DNA of 64,000 bases from G963663315 sp965208975 (GCA_965208975.1 CBDBQH010000003.1:1984001-2048000); one strand, 5' to 3'. Counted from the stretch's first letter, positions 34,221 through 43,200 are shown. Notes: generated by a model not told the origin, from the letters alone. Numbers and translations: made by a program.

Positions 34221-34766
34221 TCAAGATTGGTTCGGTTCAACGCGGTCTGCGACTTCATCATATATCAATTGTACGCCAACGCGTAGATATTCTTCGATTT
34301 CTGCAATGGATTTTTCGGCTTCTTCCCGGCTTGCTTCTTCCAGATACAATCCACCCATATTCATGATGTCCCTGAGTATTTCGCGTACCGTCTCATTGCT
34401 GTCAGAAAATGCGGACTCCCCATCGTGGAGAAACCCCTGCATGTAGCCTCCGCACCAGTTGGCAATTTCATCTGTTCTGATTATCGGACTTGTGTCATCA
34501 TCCGGCAGTAAAATATGGTATGTCAGGGTGGATGATTGTAAATCCCTGAGTATCAGCTCGAACAATCCCTGTAGCAGGATTGAATCCTGATTCCTGTCGA
34601 TCTGAAACAAATAGAGTTTGTTTTGAAGTTCCTGTACAGTAATTCCCCGGCACGCCAGACCGGACAACAGCCCATGCGCCTCCGCGGCGCCGCCGTTGAA
34701 GGAGGTCGATTTCAGTTTCCGCTCCAGTTCCGGATAGATTTGCTGTTGAAATGCCATGACAGTCAT
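34221..34766 (-). CDS. UPF0149 (YgfB/YecA) family protein
   Basis: 181 residues from ATG 34766 (an ATG three codons later is also possible). All-helical family marked by EAHGLLSGLACRG near the N-terminus, the central WCGGYMQGFLHDG and the C-terminal YLRVGVQLIYDEV. Located upstream of pepP as ygfB is in E. coli. Precise function not established. The divergent zapA locus begins 60-odd nt away. Confidence 0.88.
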   Translation of the reverse strand: MTVMAFQQQIYPELERKLKSTSFNGGAAEAHGLLSGLACRGITVQELQNKLYLFQIDRNQDSILLQGLFELILRDLQSSTLTYHILLPDDDTSPIIRTDEIANWCGGYMQGFLHDGESAFSDSNETVREILRDIMNMGGLYLEEASREEAEKSIAEIEEYLRVGVQLIYDEVADRVEPNQS

Positions 34767-34828
34767 TAGATAATACCCATCAGTGATCAAACCAGAATAT
34801 ACAATAAAAATTTCAGGAAACCTGCCAA

Positions 34829-35029
34829 GTGGAAGATTCCATTGCGAAACTGGAGCGGCGCATCTCGGATGTGCTTGAACTATGCGAGAATATGAGCCGT
34901 GAAAATGAGATGTTGAGAATGGACCAGAAAATGATGCGTAATGAATTTGCCGCGTTGCAGGAAAAAAACAAGATAGCGCGCGATCGGATGGAACACATTA
35001 TCGCCCGTCTGAAATCCATCCAGCCATGA
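34829..35029 (+). CDS. Small coiled-coil protein (TIGR02449/ZapB-like)
   Basis: 66 residues, almost entirely predicted coiled coil (KLERRISDVLELCENMSRENEMLR). Starts with GTG 34829. Such genes sit immediately before zapA in many gammaproteobacteria and resemble ZapB, suggesting a link to the Z-ring, although this is inferred from position. It is 34 nt upstream of zapA. Confidence 0.75.
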   Translation: MEDSIAKLERRISDVLELCENMSRENEMLRMDQKMMRNEFAALQEKNKIARDRMEHIIARLKSIQP

Positions 35030-35063
35030 CTCTGTCTCGCTCCCGTTGGTGGCCTGAAAAGCG

Positions 35064-35423
35064 GTGAAATCCTTGCCCGACCAGAAAAACCTGAGCATCA
35101 AGGTCAGCGTCATGCAACGTGAGTTCACGATTGTGTGCACGGACGAGGCTGAGGTGGAAGGACTGATTGAGGCTGCCGCCTATCTGGATAAGCAGATTCG
35201 GTTGATTGCCGCGAAAGGCCGGATTATGGGCCAGGACCGTTGCGCGGTGATGGCGGGGTTGAATATCAGCTATGATTTTTTGCAACTGCAAAAATCCGTT
35301 GATGCCCGATATACGGATAATGCGCGTATTGATTCCCTGCGCGAGCGGATTGACAAGATGGTCGGCAAATTCGAGGAAGCCAGCCCGTTGATGGTCAGGC
35401 CGGATCATCAGGCCGGATCATAA
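35064..35423 (+). CDS. zapA: Cell division protein ZapA
   Basis: 119 residues. The N-terminal strand SIKVSVMQREFTIVC aligns with the usual VxVxIxGREYxVxC of ZapA, followed by the AAAYLDKQI helix and a C-terminal coiled coil (RIDSLRERIDKMVGKFEEA). It cross-links FtsZ filaments at the septum. GTG 35064 is taken as start because the conserved strand begins shortly after it. 6S RNA follows, as in E. coli. Confidence 0.9.
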   Translation: MKSLPDQKNLSIKVSVMQREFTIVCTDEAEVEGLIEAAAYLDKQIRLIAAKGRIMGQDRCAVMAGLNISYDFLQLQKSVDARYTDNARIDSLRERIDKMVGKFEEASPLMVRPDHQAGS

Positions 35424-35494
35424 TGATCGTATTGATCGGTAATTGACTCTCACTGTGGCTGTGTTTTTCCGGATTCTCTGTTACACTGTGCTGG

Positions 35495-35678
35495 CGTTAC
35501 CTGCGGTGTTCGACAAGTTCTCCGAATCCCTTAGAACCTAACAGTACACCCCGGGTGCAGATATGAACGATGGGCGAGTATGACCACAGCATGAGCTGGC
35601 GCGATTCCCGAAGTTGTTCTGCGTGCCCACTTGAACCTCCCGGTTCAAGGTAAAGTGAACAACGGCACACGTGGGTAA
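35495..35678 (+). ncRNA. ssrS: 6S RNA
   Basis: Located exactly between zapA and fau, the conserved site of ssrS. The closing stem can be drawn between TTACCTGCGGTGTT (about 35497) and AACGGCACACGTGGGTAA (about 35661-35678). The 5' TGTTCG, the GACCACA element and the 3' hairpin CTTGAACC/GGTTCAAGG match known gammaproteobacterial 6S RNAs. It mimics an open promoter and binds sigma70 RNA polymerase in stationary phase. TACACT at 35482-35487 is a plausible -10. Ends are estimated by pairing. Confidence 0.85.
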
Positions 35679-36279
35679 TGCTGATTTGCAGATAAAATCG
35701 TTCCTGAGGCGTGAAATGCGAGCCAGGCGCAATGCCTTGGGCCCGGCCCGACAGGATGCCGCCTCTGTGGGATTGCTGGATCAATTGCGGTCGGTGCGTT
35801 CATTCCAGTGTGCCCGAATTGTTGCGATGTATCTGGTGAATGACGGCGAGATTGATCCGGTCCGGGTGATGCAATGGTGCTGGGAAAATGAGAAAATACC
35901 CACTGTGCCGGTTGTGCAGGGAGACGGCGATGTACTGGTTTTCGCGGAAGTGACCCGGCAAACCCGGTTTCGGGAAAACCGGTTCGGCATCCGGGAGCCG
36001 GTGGTGACCCAACCCCGGATTGTTACGGGGCGCCAGCTGGATGTGGTACTGTTGCCGCTGGTCGCTTTTGACCAGTCCGGCAATCGTCTGGGTATGGGAG
36101 GGGGGTTTTATGACCGGACTTTCGAGTTTCTCGCGAATACCGATGTAATCCGGCCTGAATTGATCGGAATTGCCCACGAAATTCAAAAAGTGAAACAAAT
36201 CAATGTCGAACCCTGGGATATTCCGTTGACCACTGTGGTTACGGATCAACAGGTCTATTCTTATGAGCGAGTGGCGTGA
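35671..36279 (+). CDS. fau: 5-formyltetrahydrofolate cyclo-ligase
   Basis: 202 residues of the YgfA family: RREMRARRNALGP at the N-terminus, LPLVAFDQSGNRLGMGGGFYDRT carrying the nucleotide/folate loop, and the C-terminal VEPWDIPLTTVVTD. It converts 5-formyl-THF to methenyl-THF using ATP. The first possible start, GTG 35671, lies in the 3' strand of the 6S RNA closing stem; TTG 35686 is the alternative. Co-transcription with 6S RNA is known in E. coli. Confidence 0.9.
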   Translation: MGNADLQIKSFLRREMRARRNALGPARQDAASVGLLDQLRSVRSFQCARIVAMYLVNDGEIDPVRVMQWCWENEKIPTVPVVQGDGDVLVFAEVTRQTRFRENRFGIREPVVTQPRIVTGRQLDVVLLPLVAFDQSGNRLGMGGGFYDRTFEFLANTDVIRPELIGIAHEIQKVKQINVEPWDIPLTTVVTDQQVYSYERVA

Positions 36280-37085
36280 AATTGAAGCCGATAGTTGAGA
36301 CGGAGAATGTTGCCTTGTTCCATGCGGACAGTTTGGTCTTCATGGGAGAATTGTCTGAAAATCATCCAGACGGCCGGTTTGACATGATTTTTGCCGACCC
36401 GCCTTATTTTCTGTCGAATAACGGCATTTCGTGTCACGCCGGAAAGATGGTCAGCGTCAACAAGGGCGGCTGGGACCAATCAATGGGGGCCGAAGCGAAC
36501 CATGCCTTTAATCTGGAATGGTTGCGCCTGTGTCAAAGCCTGCTCAAGCCGAACGGCGCGATATGGGTTTCAGGCACTCATCATGTCATTCATTCCGTGG
36601 GTTACGCCATGCAGTATCTTGGCATGAAGATACTCAACGGCATTACCTGGGAGAAACCGAACCCGCCACCCAATCTGTCCTGCCGCTACTTTACCCACTC
36701 CACGGAAACCATCCTGTGGGCGGCGAAATCAGAAAAATCGAAGCATTGCTTCAATTACCAGTTGATGCGTGAACACAACGGCGGCAAACAGATGAAAACA
36801 GTCTGGAAGATAGGGGCTCCGGGTAAAGCGGAGAAAAATTGCGGCAAGCACCCCACCCAGAAGCCGGTAGAGCTTCTCGACCGAATCATTCTGGCATCCA
36901 CTAACGAGGGGGATACGGTGTTTGACCCGTTCGCGGGAAGCAGTACGACCGGCATTTCGGCAGTAAGACACGGACGAAAATTTACAGGATGTGAAAAGGA
37001 GAAAGAATACATTGAATTGTCCACAAACCGGCTTTCTCTGGAAATTGAATCATTACAGCCCCTGCTGATGGAGAACATGGCCTGA
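36276..37085 (+). CDS. DpnA-like beta-class adenine-N6 DNA methyltransferase
   Basis: 269 residues. Catalytic motif DPPY at 41-44 comes before the SAM motif DPFAGSSTTG at about 217-226, the beta-class order. The segments FADPPYFLSNNGIS, MVSVNKGGWD, ITWEKPNPPPNLSCRYFTHSTETILWA and KHPTQKPVELL closely resemble DpnA (M2.DpnII). It methylates adenine; specificity is not readable here. The GTG start overlaps the fau stop (GTGA), and the stop overlaps the nuclease start (TGATG). No DpnM-type alpha-class partner is present. Confidence 0.85.
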   Translation: MKLKPIVETENVALFHADSLVFMGELSENHPDGRFDMIFADPPYFLSNNGISCHAGKMVSVNKGGWDQSMGAEANHAFNLEWLRLCQSLLKPNGAIWVSGTHHVIHSVGYAMQYLGMKILNGITWEKPNPPPNLSCRYFTHSTETILWAAKSEKSKHCFNYQLMREHNGGKQMKTVWKIGAPGKAEKNCGKHPTQKPVELLDRIILASTNEGDTVFDPFAGSSTTGISAVRHGRKFTGCEKEKEYIELSTNRLSLEIESLQPLLMENMA

Positions 37086-37627
37086 TGATCAAGAAAGGAA
37101 AAGGTGGATATAAAACCACTACTGGTTTGCGCTTTGAAAATAAAGTTGACTTTCTCACCTTGATTCAACAAATTCCTGGTTATACTGTCGATTCTTCTCC
37201 TAAGGCAGGAACAGATATACTGTTTGAAGGAAGTGTCCGCGCCACTTGTTTCAGGAAACACGAGTTTTATAAATTCCTGGAACATAGAGGAATAGAATGG
37301 GAAAGCCTACTATCCAAAAAGCTGTTGCCGGATGATGCTATATTAGTAATTCTCAGGGAGACCCTATTCATTGTCGAGGTGAAGTATCAACAAGTTGCCG
37401 GTTCTGTTGATGAGAAATTACAGACTTGCGACTTCAAGCGGAAACAGTACACGAAACTGGTATCCCCATTGAACCTGAAGGTTGAGTACGTCTATGTGTT
37501 GAATGATTGGTTCAGAGATCCGAAATATAAGGATGTGTTGGATTACATCCATAGCGTAAACTGCCATTACAAGTTCAATGAATTGCCTCTGGCCTGGTTG
37601 GGACTTCCGACAAGCGATGCGACATGA
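37085..37627 (+). CDS. Putative type II restriction endonuclease, PD-(D/E)xK fold
   Basis: 180 residues. A candidate active site is Asp84 in LLPDDAILVIL, then Glu98-Val-Lys100 in FIVEVKY, matching D-x13-E-x-K. FKRKQYTKLVSP and a beta-rich C-terminus follow. The protein does not resemble DpnII endonuclease. Immediate coupling to an adenine methyltransferase makes it the cognate restriction enzyme of a small type II system. It is visibly AT-richer than its neighbours. Overlap with the next gene is ATGA. Confidence 0.72.
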   Translation: MIKKGKGGYKTTTGLRFENKVDFLTLIQQIPGYTVDSSPKAGTDILFEGSVRATCFRKHEFYKFLEHRGIEWESLLSKKLLPDDAILVILRETLFIVEVKYQQVAGSVDEKLQTCDFKRKQYTKLVSPLNLKVEYVYVLNDWFRDPKYKDVLDYIHSVNCHYKFNELPLAWLGLPTSDAT

Positions 37628-38082
37628 AATACTGGCTGATGAAAAATGAACCTGAGGCGTTCTCGATTGACGACCTGGAGCGGGTGGATGTCGAGCCGTG
37701 GGATGGAATCAGAAACTATCAGGCGCGGAATTTTATGCGGGATCAAATGGCGGTCGGCGATCAGGCGTTTTTCTACCATTCGAGCTGCAAGGTTCCGGGT
37801 ATTGTCGGCGTCATGGAAATTGTGAGTGAGGCTTATCCTGACCACACTGCCTTCGACCCGCAAGAACATTATTATGACCCGAAAAGTGATCCGGAAAATC
37901 CGACCTGGCTGATGGTTGACGTAAAATTTGTATCCAGACTGAAAAAACAGATCACATTGCGGCAACTCCGGCAGTATGCGGAATTGTCCGACATGCGGAT
38001 TTTGCAAAAGGGCAACCGGCTGTCCATTACGCCGCTGGATAAAAAGCGCTGGGACTTTATTCATCAACTGATTGGGAGCTAA
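37624..38082 (+). CDS. EVE domain protein
   Basis: 152 residues spanning a complete EVE (PUA-like) fold: KYWLMKNEPEAFSIDDL, WDGIRNYQARNFMRDQM, GDQAFFYHSSC and PGIVGVMEIV, with LLYN-equivalent aromatic cage residues. EVE proteins bind modified bases in DNA or RNA. In gammaproteobacteria this gene normally follows fau directly; here a restriction-modification pair is wedged between them, and its ATG overlaps the nuclease stop. Confidence 0.88.
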   Translation: MKYWLMKNEPEAFSIDDLERVDVEPWDGIRNYQARNFMRDQMAVGDQAFFYHSSCKVPGIVGVMEIVSEAYPDHTAFDPQEHYYDPKSDPENPTWLMVDVKFVSRLKKQITLRQLRQYAELSDMRILQKGNRLSITPLDKKRWDFIHQLIGS

Positions 38083-38088
38083 AAGATT

Positions 38089-38736
38089 ATGTTGATCAGT
38101 TACCGAACCCCCCGCTTCACACCGCCGCATTTCAGGAAAGCCGTCTGCTATGCGGCAATGTGCCTGATGGCGCTGACATTCATGGCAGGCTTCACCCCCC
38201 CGCCATCTTATTCATCTGATACGGACCACAAAACCATGGTAAAAATGACGACAAGTATGGGAGAAATTGAACTTGAACTTTATCCGGATGAGGCGCCGGT
38301 CACGGTCAGGAATTTCATTGAATATGTACAAAGCGGTTTTTTTGATGGCACGATATTTCATCGGATCATCCCTGGATTTGTTTTGCAGGGCGGCGGATTT
38401 ACGCCGGATATGAGCCAGAAAAAGACCCGCGCGCCGATTGTCAACGAAGCGGACAATGGCTTGAAAAACACTGTGGGCGCCCTGTCCATGGCCAGAACGT
38501 CCGCCCCCGATTCCGCCACCTCCCAGTTTTTCATCAATCTGGTGGACAATTCTTTTCTGGATTTCACCGCCAAAACCCGACAAGGGTGGGGTTATGCTGT
38601 TTTCGCCAAAGTGACGAGCGGTATGGATGTGGTGCAGGAAATGGCTAAAGTGTCCACAGGCAATATCAAGGGGCACAGTGATGTTCCTTTGGAGCCCGTG
38701 ATCATTGAAAAGATGGAAATGATGTCCGCCCCTTGA
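38089..38736 (+). CDS. Periplasmic cyclophilin-type peptidyl-prolyl isomerase
   Basis: 215 residues. An N-terminal hydrophobic segment (YAAMCLMALTFMAGF) indicates a signal peptide or anchor, followed by a cyclophilin domain: TSMGEIELELYPDEAPVTV, FHRIIPGFVLQGGGF with the catalytic Arg, SQFFINLVDN and WGYAVFAKVTSGMDVV. It speeds proline isomerisation during folding of exported proteins. Seven nt downstream of the EVE gene, start ATG 38089. Resembles ppiA. Confidence 0.88.
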   Translation: MLISYRTPRFTPPHFRKAVCYAAMCLMALTFMAGFTPPPSYSSDTDHKTMVKMTTSMGEIELELYPDEAPVTVRNFIEYVQSGFFDGTIFHRIIPGFVLQGGGFTPDMSQKKTRAPIVNEADNGLKNTVGALSMARTSAPDSATSQFFINLVDNSFLDFTAKTRQGWGYAVFAKVTSGMDVVQEMAKVSTGNIKGHSDVPLEPVIIEKMEMMSAP

Positions 38737-38803
38737 AGGGCTGATAGCCGCTCCCTGGGGCTGATAGACCATTCCCGCTAACCAACTGCATTCTTTTAGA
38801 AAC

Positions 38804-40162
38804 TTGGGCAAGAAACTCTTCATACAGACTTTTGGCTGTCAGATGAATGAGTATGATTCATCGCGTATGGCAGACCTGCTTGCCTCCAGCCATGATTATG
38901 AGCGGGTGGATGATCCTGCACAGGCCAATATGCTGTTGTTGAATACCTGTTCGGTGCGCGAGAAGGCGCAGGAGAAGGTGTTTTCATTGCTGGGCCGGTG
39001 GAAACAGATCAAGGAGGCGGGTCAGGATGTGGTGATCGGGGTGGGTGGCTGTGTCGCCAGCCAGGAAGGGGAGATGATCCTGCACAGGGCGCCTTATGTG
39101 GATATGGTATTCGGTCCGCAAACCCTGCACCGGCTGCCTTCAATGCTGAATCGGGTGATCAATGAGCGTCAGCGTGATGTCGATATTTCCTTCCCGGAGA
39201 TAGAAAAGTTCGATTGCCTGCCACCACCGAAGGTCGAAGGGGTCAAGGCGTATGTGTCCATTATGGAGGGATGCAGCAAGTATTGTTCGTTTTGTGTCGT
39301 GCCTTATACCCGTGGCGTCGAGTTCAGCCGACCTTTTGATGATGTCATTACCGAGGTGGTTGGGCTGGCTTCGCAAGGTGTGCGCGAGATTTGCCTGCTC
39401 GGTCAGAATGTCAATGGATACCGTGGCCTTGCACACGATGGCAAAACAATGGGGTTCGCGCAATTACTGCATTATGTCGCGGCGGTGGAAGGGATTGAGC
39501 GGCTTCGTTATACCACTTCCCATCCAATCGAGTTTACTGATGAACTGGTCGAAGCCCATCGCCGCATCCCGGAGCTGGTCAACCATCTTCATTTGCCGGT
39601 ACAAAGCGGGTCAGACCGGATTTTGAAGCGGATGAAACGAGGCTATACCGCGCGGCAGTACCTTGCATGGATCGAAAAGCTGAAGTCCGCCTGTCCGGGA
39701 ATATTACTTTCGTCTGATTTCATTGTCGGCTTTCCGGGTGAATCGGAGCAGGATTTCAAGGATACGATGGAGCTGATTGAACAGGTACGATTCGACCACA
39801 GTTTCAGCTTTATCTACAGCCCGCGGCCTGGCACTCCGGCCGCCCAACTGGCCGATGACTTGAGCATTCAGACCAAAAAAGCCAGGCTCGCCGCTCTGCA
39901 GGAAAGAATCCATGACTATGCCGCCGGTTACAGTCAGGCGATGGTCGGCAGCGAGCAGGTCATTCTGGTCGAAGGCCGGTCGAAGAAAGATGCGGAAAAA
40001 TTGTCCGGGCGCACCGAAAACAACCGGGTAGTTAATTTCTCCGGCGATCGGTCATTATCCGGCAGCTTTGTCCGGGTAAAGATCACCGAAGCCTTACCCA
40101 ATTCGCTCCGCGGGGTCTTGTCGTCTTCGGGCAGGCACAGTGACCTGCCCCTGCGATTGTGA
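38804..40162 (+). CDS. miaB: tRNA-2-methylthio-N6-dimethylallyladenosine synthase MiaB
   Basis: 452 residues. Three cysteines of the N-terminal cluster (TFGCQMNEYDS, LLNTCSVR, VGGCVASQEGE), the radical-SAM CSKYCSFC motif and a C-terminal TRAM domain. It adds the methylthio group to i6A37 in tRNAs reading UNN codons. Start is TTG 38804. It leads the miaB-ybeZ-ybeY-lnt cluster. Confidence 0.95.
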   Translation: MGKKLFIQTFGCQMNEYDSSRMADLLASSHDYERVDDPAQANMLLLNTCSVREKAQEKVFSLLGRWKQIKEAGQDVVIGVGGCVASQEGEMILHRAPYVDMVFGPQTLHRLPSMLNRVINERQRDVDISFPEIEKFDCLPPPKVEGVKAYVSIMEGCSKYCSFCVVPYTRGVEFSRPFDDVITEVVGLASQGVREICLLGQNVNGYRGLAHDGKTMGFAQLLHYVAAVEGIERLRYTTSHPIEFTDELVEAHRRIPELVNHLHLPVQSGSDRILKRMKRGYTARQYLAWIEKLKSACPGILLSSDFIVGFPGESEQDFKDTMELIEQVRFDHSFSFIYSPRPGTPAAQLADDLSIQTKKARLAALQERIHDYAAGYSQAMVGSEQVILVEGRSKKDAEKLSGRTENNRVVNFSGDRSLSGSFVRVKITEALPNSLRGVLSSSGRHSDLPLRL

Positions 40163-40168
40163 ACCGAT

Positions 40169-41203
40169 TTGACAACTGAATCCATTCATTTCCAGCTTCT
40201 GCCGGCGGAAAATGATCGCTTGTCGGCGGTTTGTGGTCAACTCAACTGTCACCTGAAGCAGATCGAAAGCCATCTCGGTGTCAGGATCATCAATCGCAGC
40301 AACCACTTCAGTGTCGAAGGGGTATGCTCTGATTCCCGTCGGGCCGTGTCCGTGGTCAGGAAGTTGTTCGCCATGACTGAGTGCGCCGGCGAATCTATTT
40401 CAGCTATTGACGTGCATCTGGCGCTGGTCGACACCAATAACTCTGAAACCAATACGACTCATTCCAATTTGCCCGTGACGCCGAAGAGACAGAGCGCCCA
40501 CAATGAAGCCGCGCCCGATGATGACGTGGATGACGTGGATGAAGTGATCATTCGATTAAGAAAGAATCTGATCAGAGGACATAATCCGAGGCAAAAAGCC
40601 TATCTGTGCAGTATTCGCGATAACGACATCAGTTTTGGTATCGGCCCGGCCGGCACCGGCAAAACCTATCTGGCGGTGGCCTGTGCCGTGTATGCGCTGG
40701 CACAAAACGAGATTGAAAGAATCCTGCTGGTGCGGCCGGCCGTCGAGGCGGGCGAGAAACTCGGTTTTCTTCCCGGAGACATCGGACAGAAGATTGACCC
40801 CTATCTGCGCCCGCTGTTCGACGCGCTCTACGAGATGCTGGGTTTTGACCGGGTCGGAAAACTGATTGCCCGAGGCACCATTGAGCTGGCTCCTCTCGCT
40901 TTTATGCGTGGCAGAACACTGAATGATTCGTTCGTCATTCTGGATGAGGCGCAGAACTCGACTGTGGAACAAATGAAGATGTTTCTGACCCGAATCGGGT
41001 TCGGTTCCAAGGCCATCATCACCGGCGACATCACCCAGGTTGATCTGCCCAGGGGCCAGCTTTCCGGGCTGAAACACTCGCAGAATGTGCTGGCTGGCAT
41101 CCAGGGAATCAGTTTCACTCATTTCAGACCGCAGGATGTCGTTCGTCATCCATTGGTGCAGCGAATCGTCGAAGCCTACGAAGACAATGGTAACCGGACG
41201 TAA
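40169..41203 (+). CDS. ybeZ: PhoH-like ATPase YbeZ
   Basis: 344 residues. N-terminal KH-like/RNA-binding region, an acidic Asp-rich linker (DDDVDDVDEV, about 113-122) and the PhoH ATPase with Walker A GPAGTGKTYLAVA, Walker B FVILDEAQNST and ITGDITQVDLPRGQLSGL. It works with the YbeY ribonuclease in ribosome quality control and RNA metabolism. Starts with TTG 40169, 6 nt after miaB. Confidence 0.92.
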   Translation: MTTESIHFQLLPAENDRLSAVCGQLNCHLKQIESHLGVRIINRSNHFSVEGVCSDSRRAVSVVRKLFAMTECAGESISAIDVHLALVDTNNSETNTTHSNLPVTPKRQSAHNEAAPDDDVDDVDEVIIRLRKNLIRGHNPRQKAYLCSIRDNDISFGIGPAGTGKTYLAVACAVYALAQNEIERILLVRPAVEAGEKLGFLPGDIGQKIDPYLRPLFDALYEMLGFDRVGKLIARGTIELAPLAFMRGRTLNDSFVILDEAQNSTVEQMKMFLTRIGFGSKAIITGDITQVDLPRGQLSGLKHSQNVLAGIQGISFTHFRPQDVVRHPLVQRIVEAYEDNGNRT

Positions 41204-41208
41204 GCGGC

Positions 41209-41661
41209 ATGGCGGTAGAGTTACAACTGGGCATTGACGATTTATCGTCCCTGTCATCACTGCACCCGTTAGAGACATGTGTGGAGTCCTGGGTGTCCGC
41301 AACTTTCGCGGCGGCAGGCCGGTCGGATGCGCCGGACTTGACGATTCGCCTCGTCGAGGCGCAGGAAATGACCCGGCTCAACCATCAATATCGTGGCAGC
41401 AACCGCCCCACCAACGTACTGGCATTTCCGTTTGAAAATGTGGCTGAAGTCGAGTATTCCTGTCTCGGTGACATCGTCATCTGTCTGGATGTTGTGAAAA
41501 TTGAATCGAATCAACTGGATAAACCTGTTCAAAATCATTTTGCCCACATGGTGGTTCATGGTACGCTACACCTGTGCGGATTCGACCATCAAGATCAGGG
41601 AGAGGCCGTCGACATGGAAATCCGGGAGCAACAGGTGCTTGCAGAATTCGGGTTGACCTGA
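41209..41661 (+). CDS. ybeY: Endoribonuclease YbeY
   Basis: 150 residues. The zinc-binding signature H-x3-H-x5-H is present in HMVVHGTLHLCGFDH, preceded by the NRPTNVLAFPFE motif and LGDIVICLDVV. It is a single-strand-specific metallo-endoribonuclease for 16S rRNA 3' maturation. Starts 5 nt after ybeZ. In most relatives ybeX/corC comes next; here lnt does. Confidence 0.94.
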   Translation: MAVELQLGIDDLSSLSSLHPLETCVESWVSATFAAAGRSDAPDLTIRLVEAQEMTRLNHQYRGSNRPTNVLAFPFENVAEVEYSCLGDIVICLDVVKIESNQLDKPVQNHFAHMVVHGTLHLCGFDHQDQGEAVDMEIREQQVLAEFGLT

Positions 41662-41703
41662 ACCCGGCGTACCCGGCTATCGCCGGATTTGGTGAAAACC
41701 GGC

Positions 41704-43200
41704 ATGCCATACCGGAATCTGATTAAAGTTCTGCTGGCCGCGTTTGCGGGTATCCTGAATACCTTGTCTTTTGCGCCATTTAACTGGTGGCTCCTGAGTC
41801 TGATCAGTTTTTCCATCCTGTTCGGTGTCTGGCTGGTATGCAGTACCCGGCGGGCCGCGATATGGTGCGGTTTCGCCTTTGGCGTCGCCATGTTCGGAGT
41901 CGGGACTTCGTGGGTGTATGTCAGCATTCATACCTACGGCGAGATGCATGCCGTTGCCGCCGGTCTTTTTGTGTTCGCGGGTATCTGTTTCCTTTCCATT
42001 TTCCCGATGCTTTGCGGTTGGCTGCAATCGCTGTTCTCGAAATGGGGGGCGGTACTCCGGTTGGTGGTCATCATGCCGGTATCCTGGATTTTGTTCGAAT
42101 GGCTCAGGGGCTGGATGTTTACCGGATTTCCGTGGCTGTCCACCGGTTACGCCTGGCTCGATACTCCGTTGTCAAATTATGCCCCGATCGGGGGAGTCTA
42201 CCTGATCGGGTTGATCGTGCTGTTGAGCGCCGGGCTGGTCGCTTCGGTGGTGAGGCGCTTGTCGGTAGCCAATGGTCTGATCGGACTGCTATTGATCGCA
42301 GTCTGGGGAGGCGGCGCTCTCCTCAATCAAACCGCGTGGACGCGGACCGGGGGGGGGCCGGTTTCAGTGGCGATTATCCAGAACAATGTGTCGATTGTAC
42401 AAAAATGGGATAGCGCCCAGACCAGCCGTATTATTTCAGATTACCTGTCAAAGAGTCGGCAGCATCAGGACGTGGACCTGATTATCTGGCCCGAGGCCGC
42501 AGCGCCGGAATATACCAGTCGGCTTTCAGACGGGTTCTGGTCGGAGATTCGGGCGCATCCGGCGGATTTCATTTTCGGCGCCCTGTATCGGGATGAAACG
42601 GATGGGCAGAAGCGCGATTATAACAGCGCCGTTGCGGTTACGGATGATCAGGTCATGATCTACAGGAAGCGACACCTGGTGCCGTTCGGCGAGTATATGC
42701 CCTGGCGCGGCGCGCTCGGCGGGTTAGTGGAAATGGTGAGCATCCCGATGTCTGACTTCAGCGCCTGGAAGCAACCGCAATCACCGCTGGTTGCCGCCGG
42801 AAACAAATTTGCGGTTACCATTTGTTTCGAGGATATATTCCCCGATGAGTCGAAAGATCAGGTCGCTAACGCCGGAGCGCTGGTCAACATCAGTGAGGAT
42901 ATCTGGTTTGGCGATTCACTGGCTCCGCATCAGAGATTTCAGATGGCCCGTTTCCGCGCTCGTGAAAGTGAGCGGCCAATGCTTCGTTCCTCCAATAACG
43001 GGTTGTCAGCGTTGATCAACTGGAAGGGGGGGGTCGAGGATTACGCGCCGCAGTTTGTCCAACAGGTTCTCAAGGGTTCCATTCATCCGCGAACCGGCGT
43101 GACTCCCTATACCGTATTCGGAGACAAACCGGCGCTGGTCCTGATGGTTCTGCTGTTGCTCAGCGCTTTCATTACCAGAATCATTGCCAAAAAGCGTTAG
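41704..43200 (+). CDS. lnt: Apolipoprotein N-acyltransferase
   Basis: About 498 residues from ATG 41704 (TTG 41689 and GTG 41692 are upstream options). Six or so N-terminal membrane helices, then a nitrilase-fold periplasmic domain with the Glu of LIIWPEAAAP, Lys of RKRHLVPFGEYMP and the catalytic Cys of FAVTICFEDIFPDE. A final membrane helix and a basic end (AKKR) follow. It N-acylates lipoproteins at the inner membrane. Confidence 0.94.
   Translation: MPYRNLIKVLLAAFAGILNTLSFAPFNWWLLSLISFSILFGVWLVCSTRRAAIWCGFAFGVAMFGVGTSWVYVSIHTYGEMHAVAAGLFVFAGICFLSIFPMLCGWLQSLFSKWGAVLRLVVIMPVSWILFEWLRGWMFTGFPWLSTGYAWLDTPLSNYAPIGGVYLIGLIVLLSAGLVASVVRRLSVANGLIGLLLIAVWGGGALLNQTAWTRTGGGPVSVAIIQNNVSIVQKWDSAQTSRIISDYLSKSRQHQDVDLIIWPEAAAPEYTSRLSDGFWSEIRAHPADFIFGALYRDETDGQKRDYNSAVAVTDDQVMIYRKRHLVPFGEYMPWRGALGGLVEMVSIPMSDFSAWKQPQSPLVAAGNKFAVTICFEDIFPDESKDQVANAGALVNISEDIWFGDSLAPHQRFQMARFRARESERPMLRSSNNGLSALINWKGGVEDYAPQFVQQVLKGSIHPRTGVTPYTVFGDKPALVLMVLLLLSAFITRIIAKKR

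Noticed and set aside
35530..35784. Minus-strand frames across the zapA-fau interval
   Set aside because: The interval is explained by 6S RNA, and the frames have no domain support.
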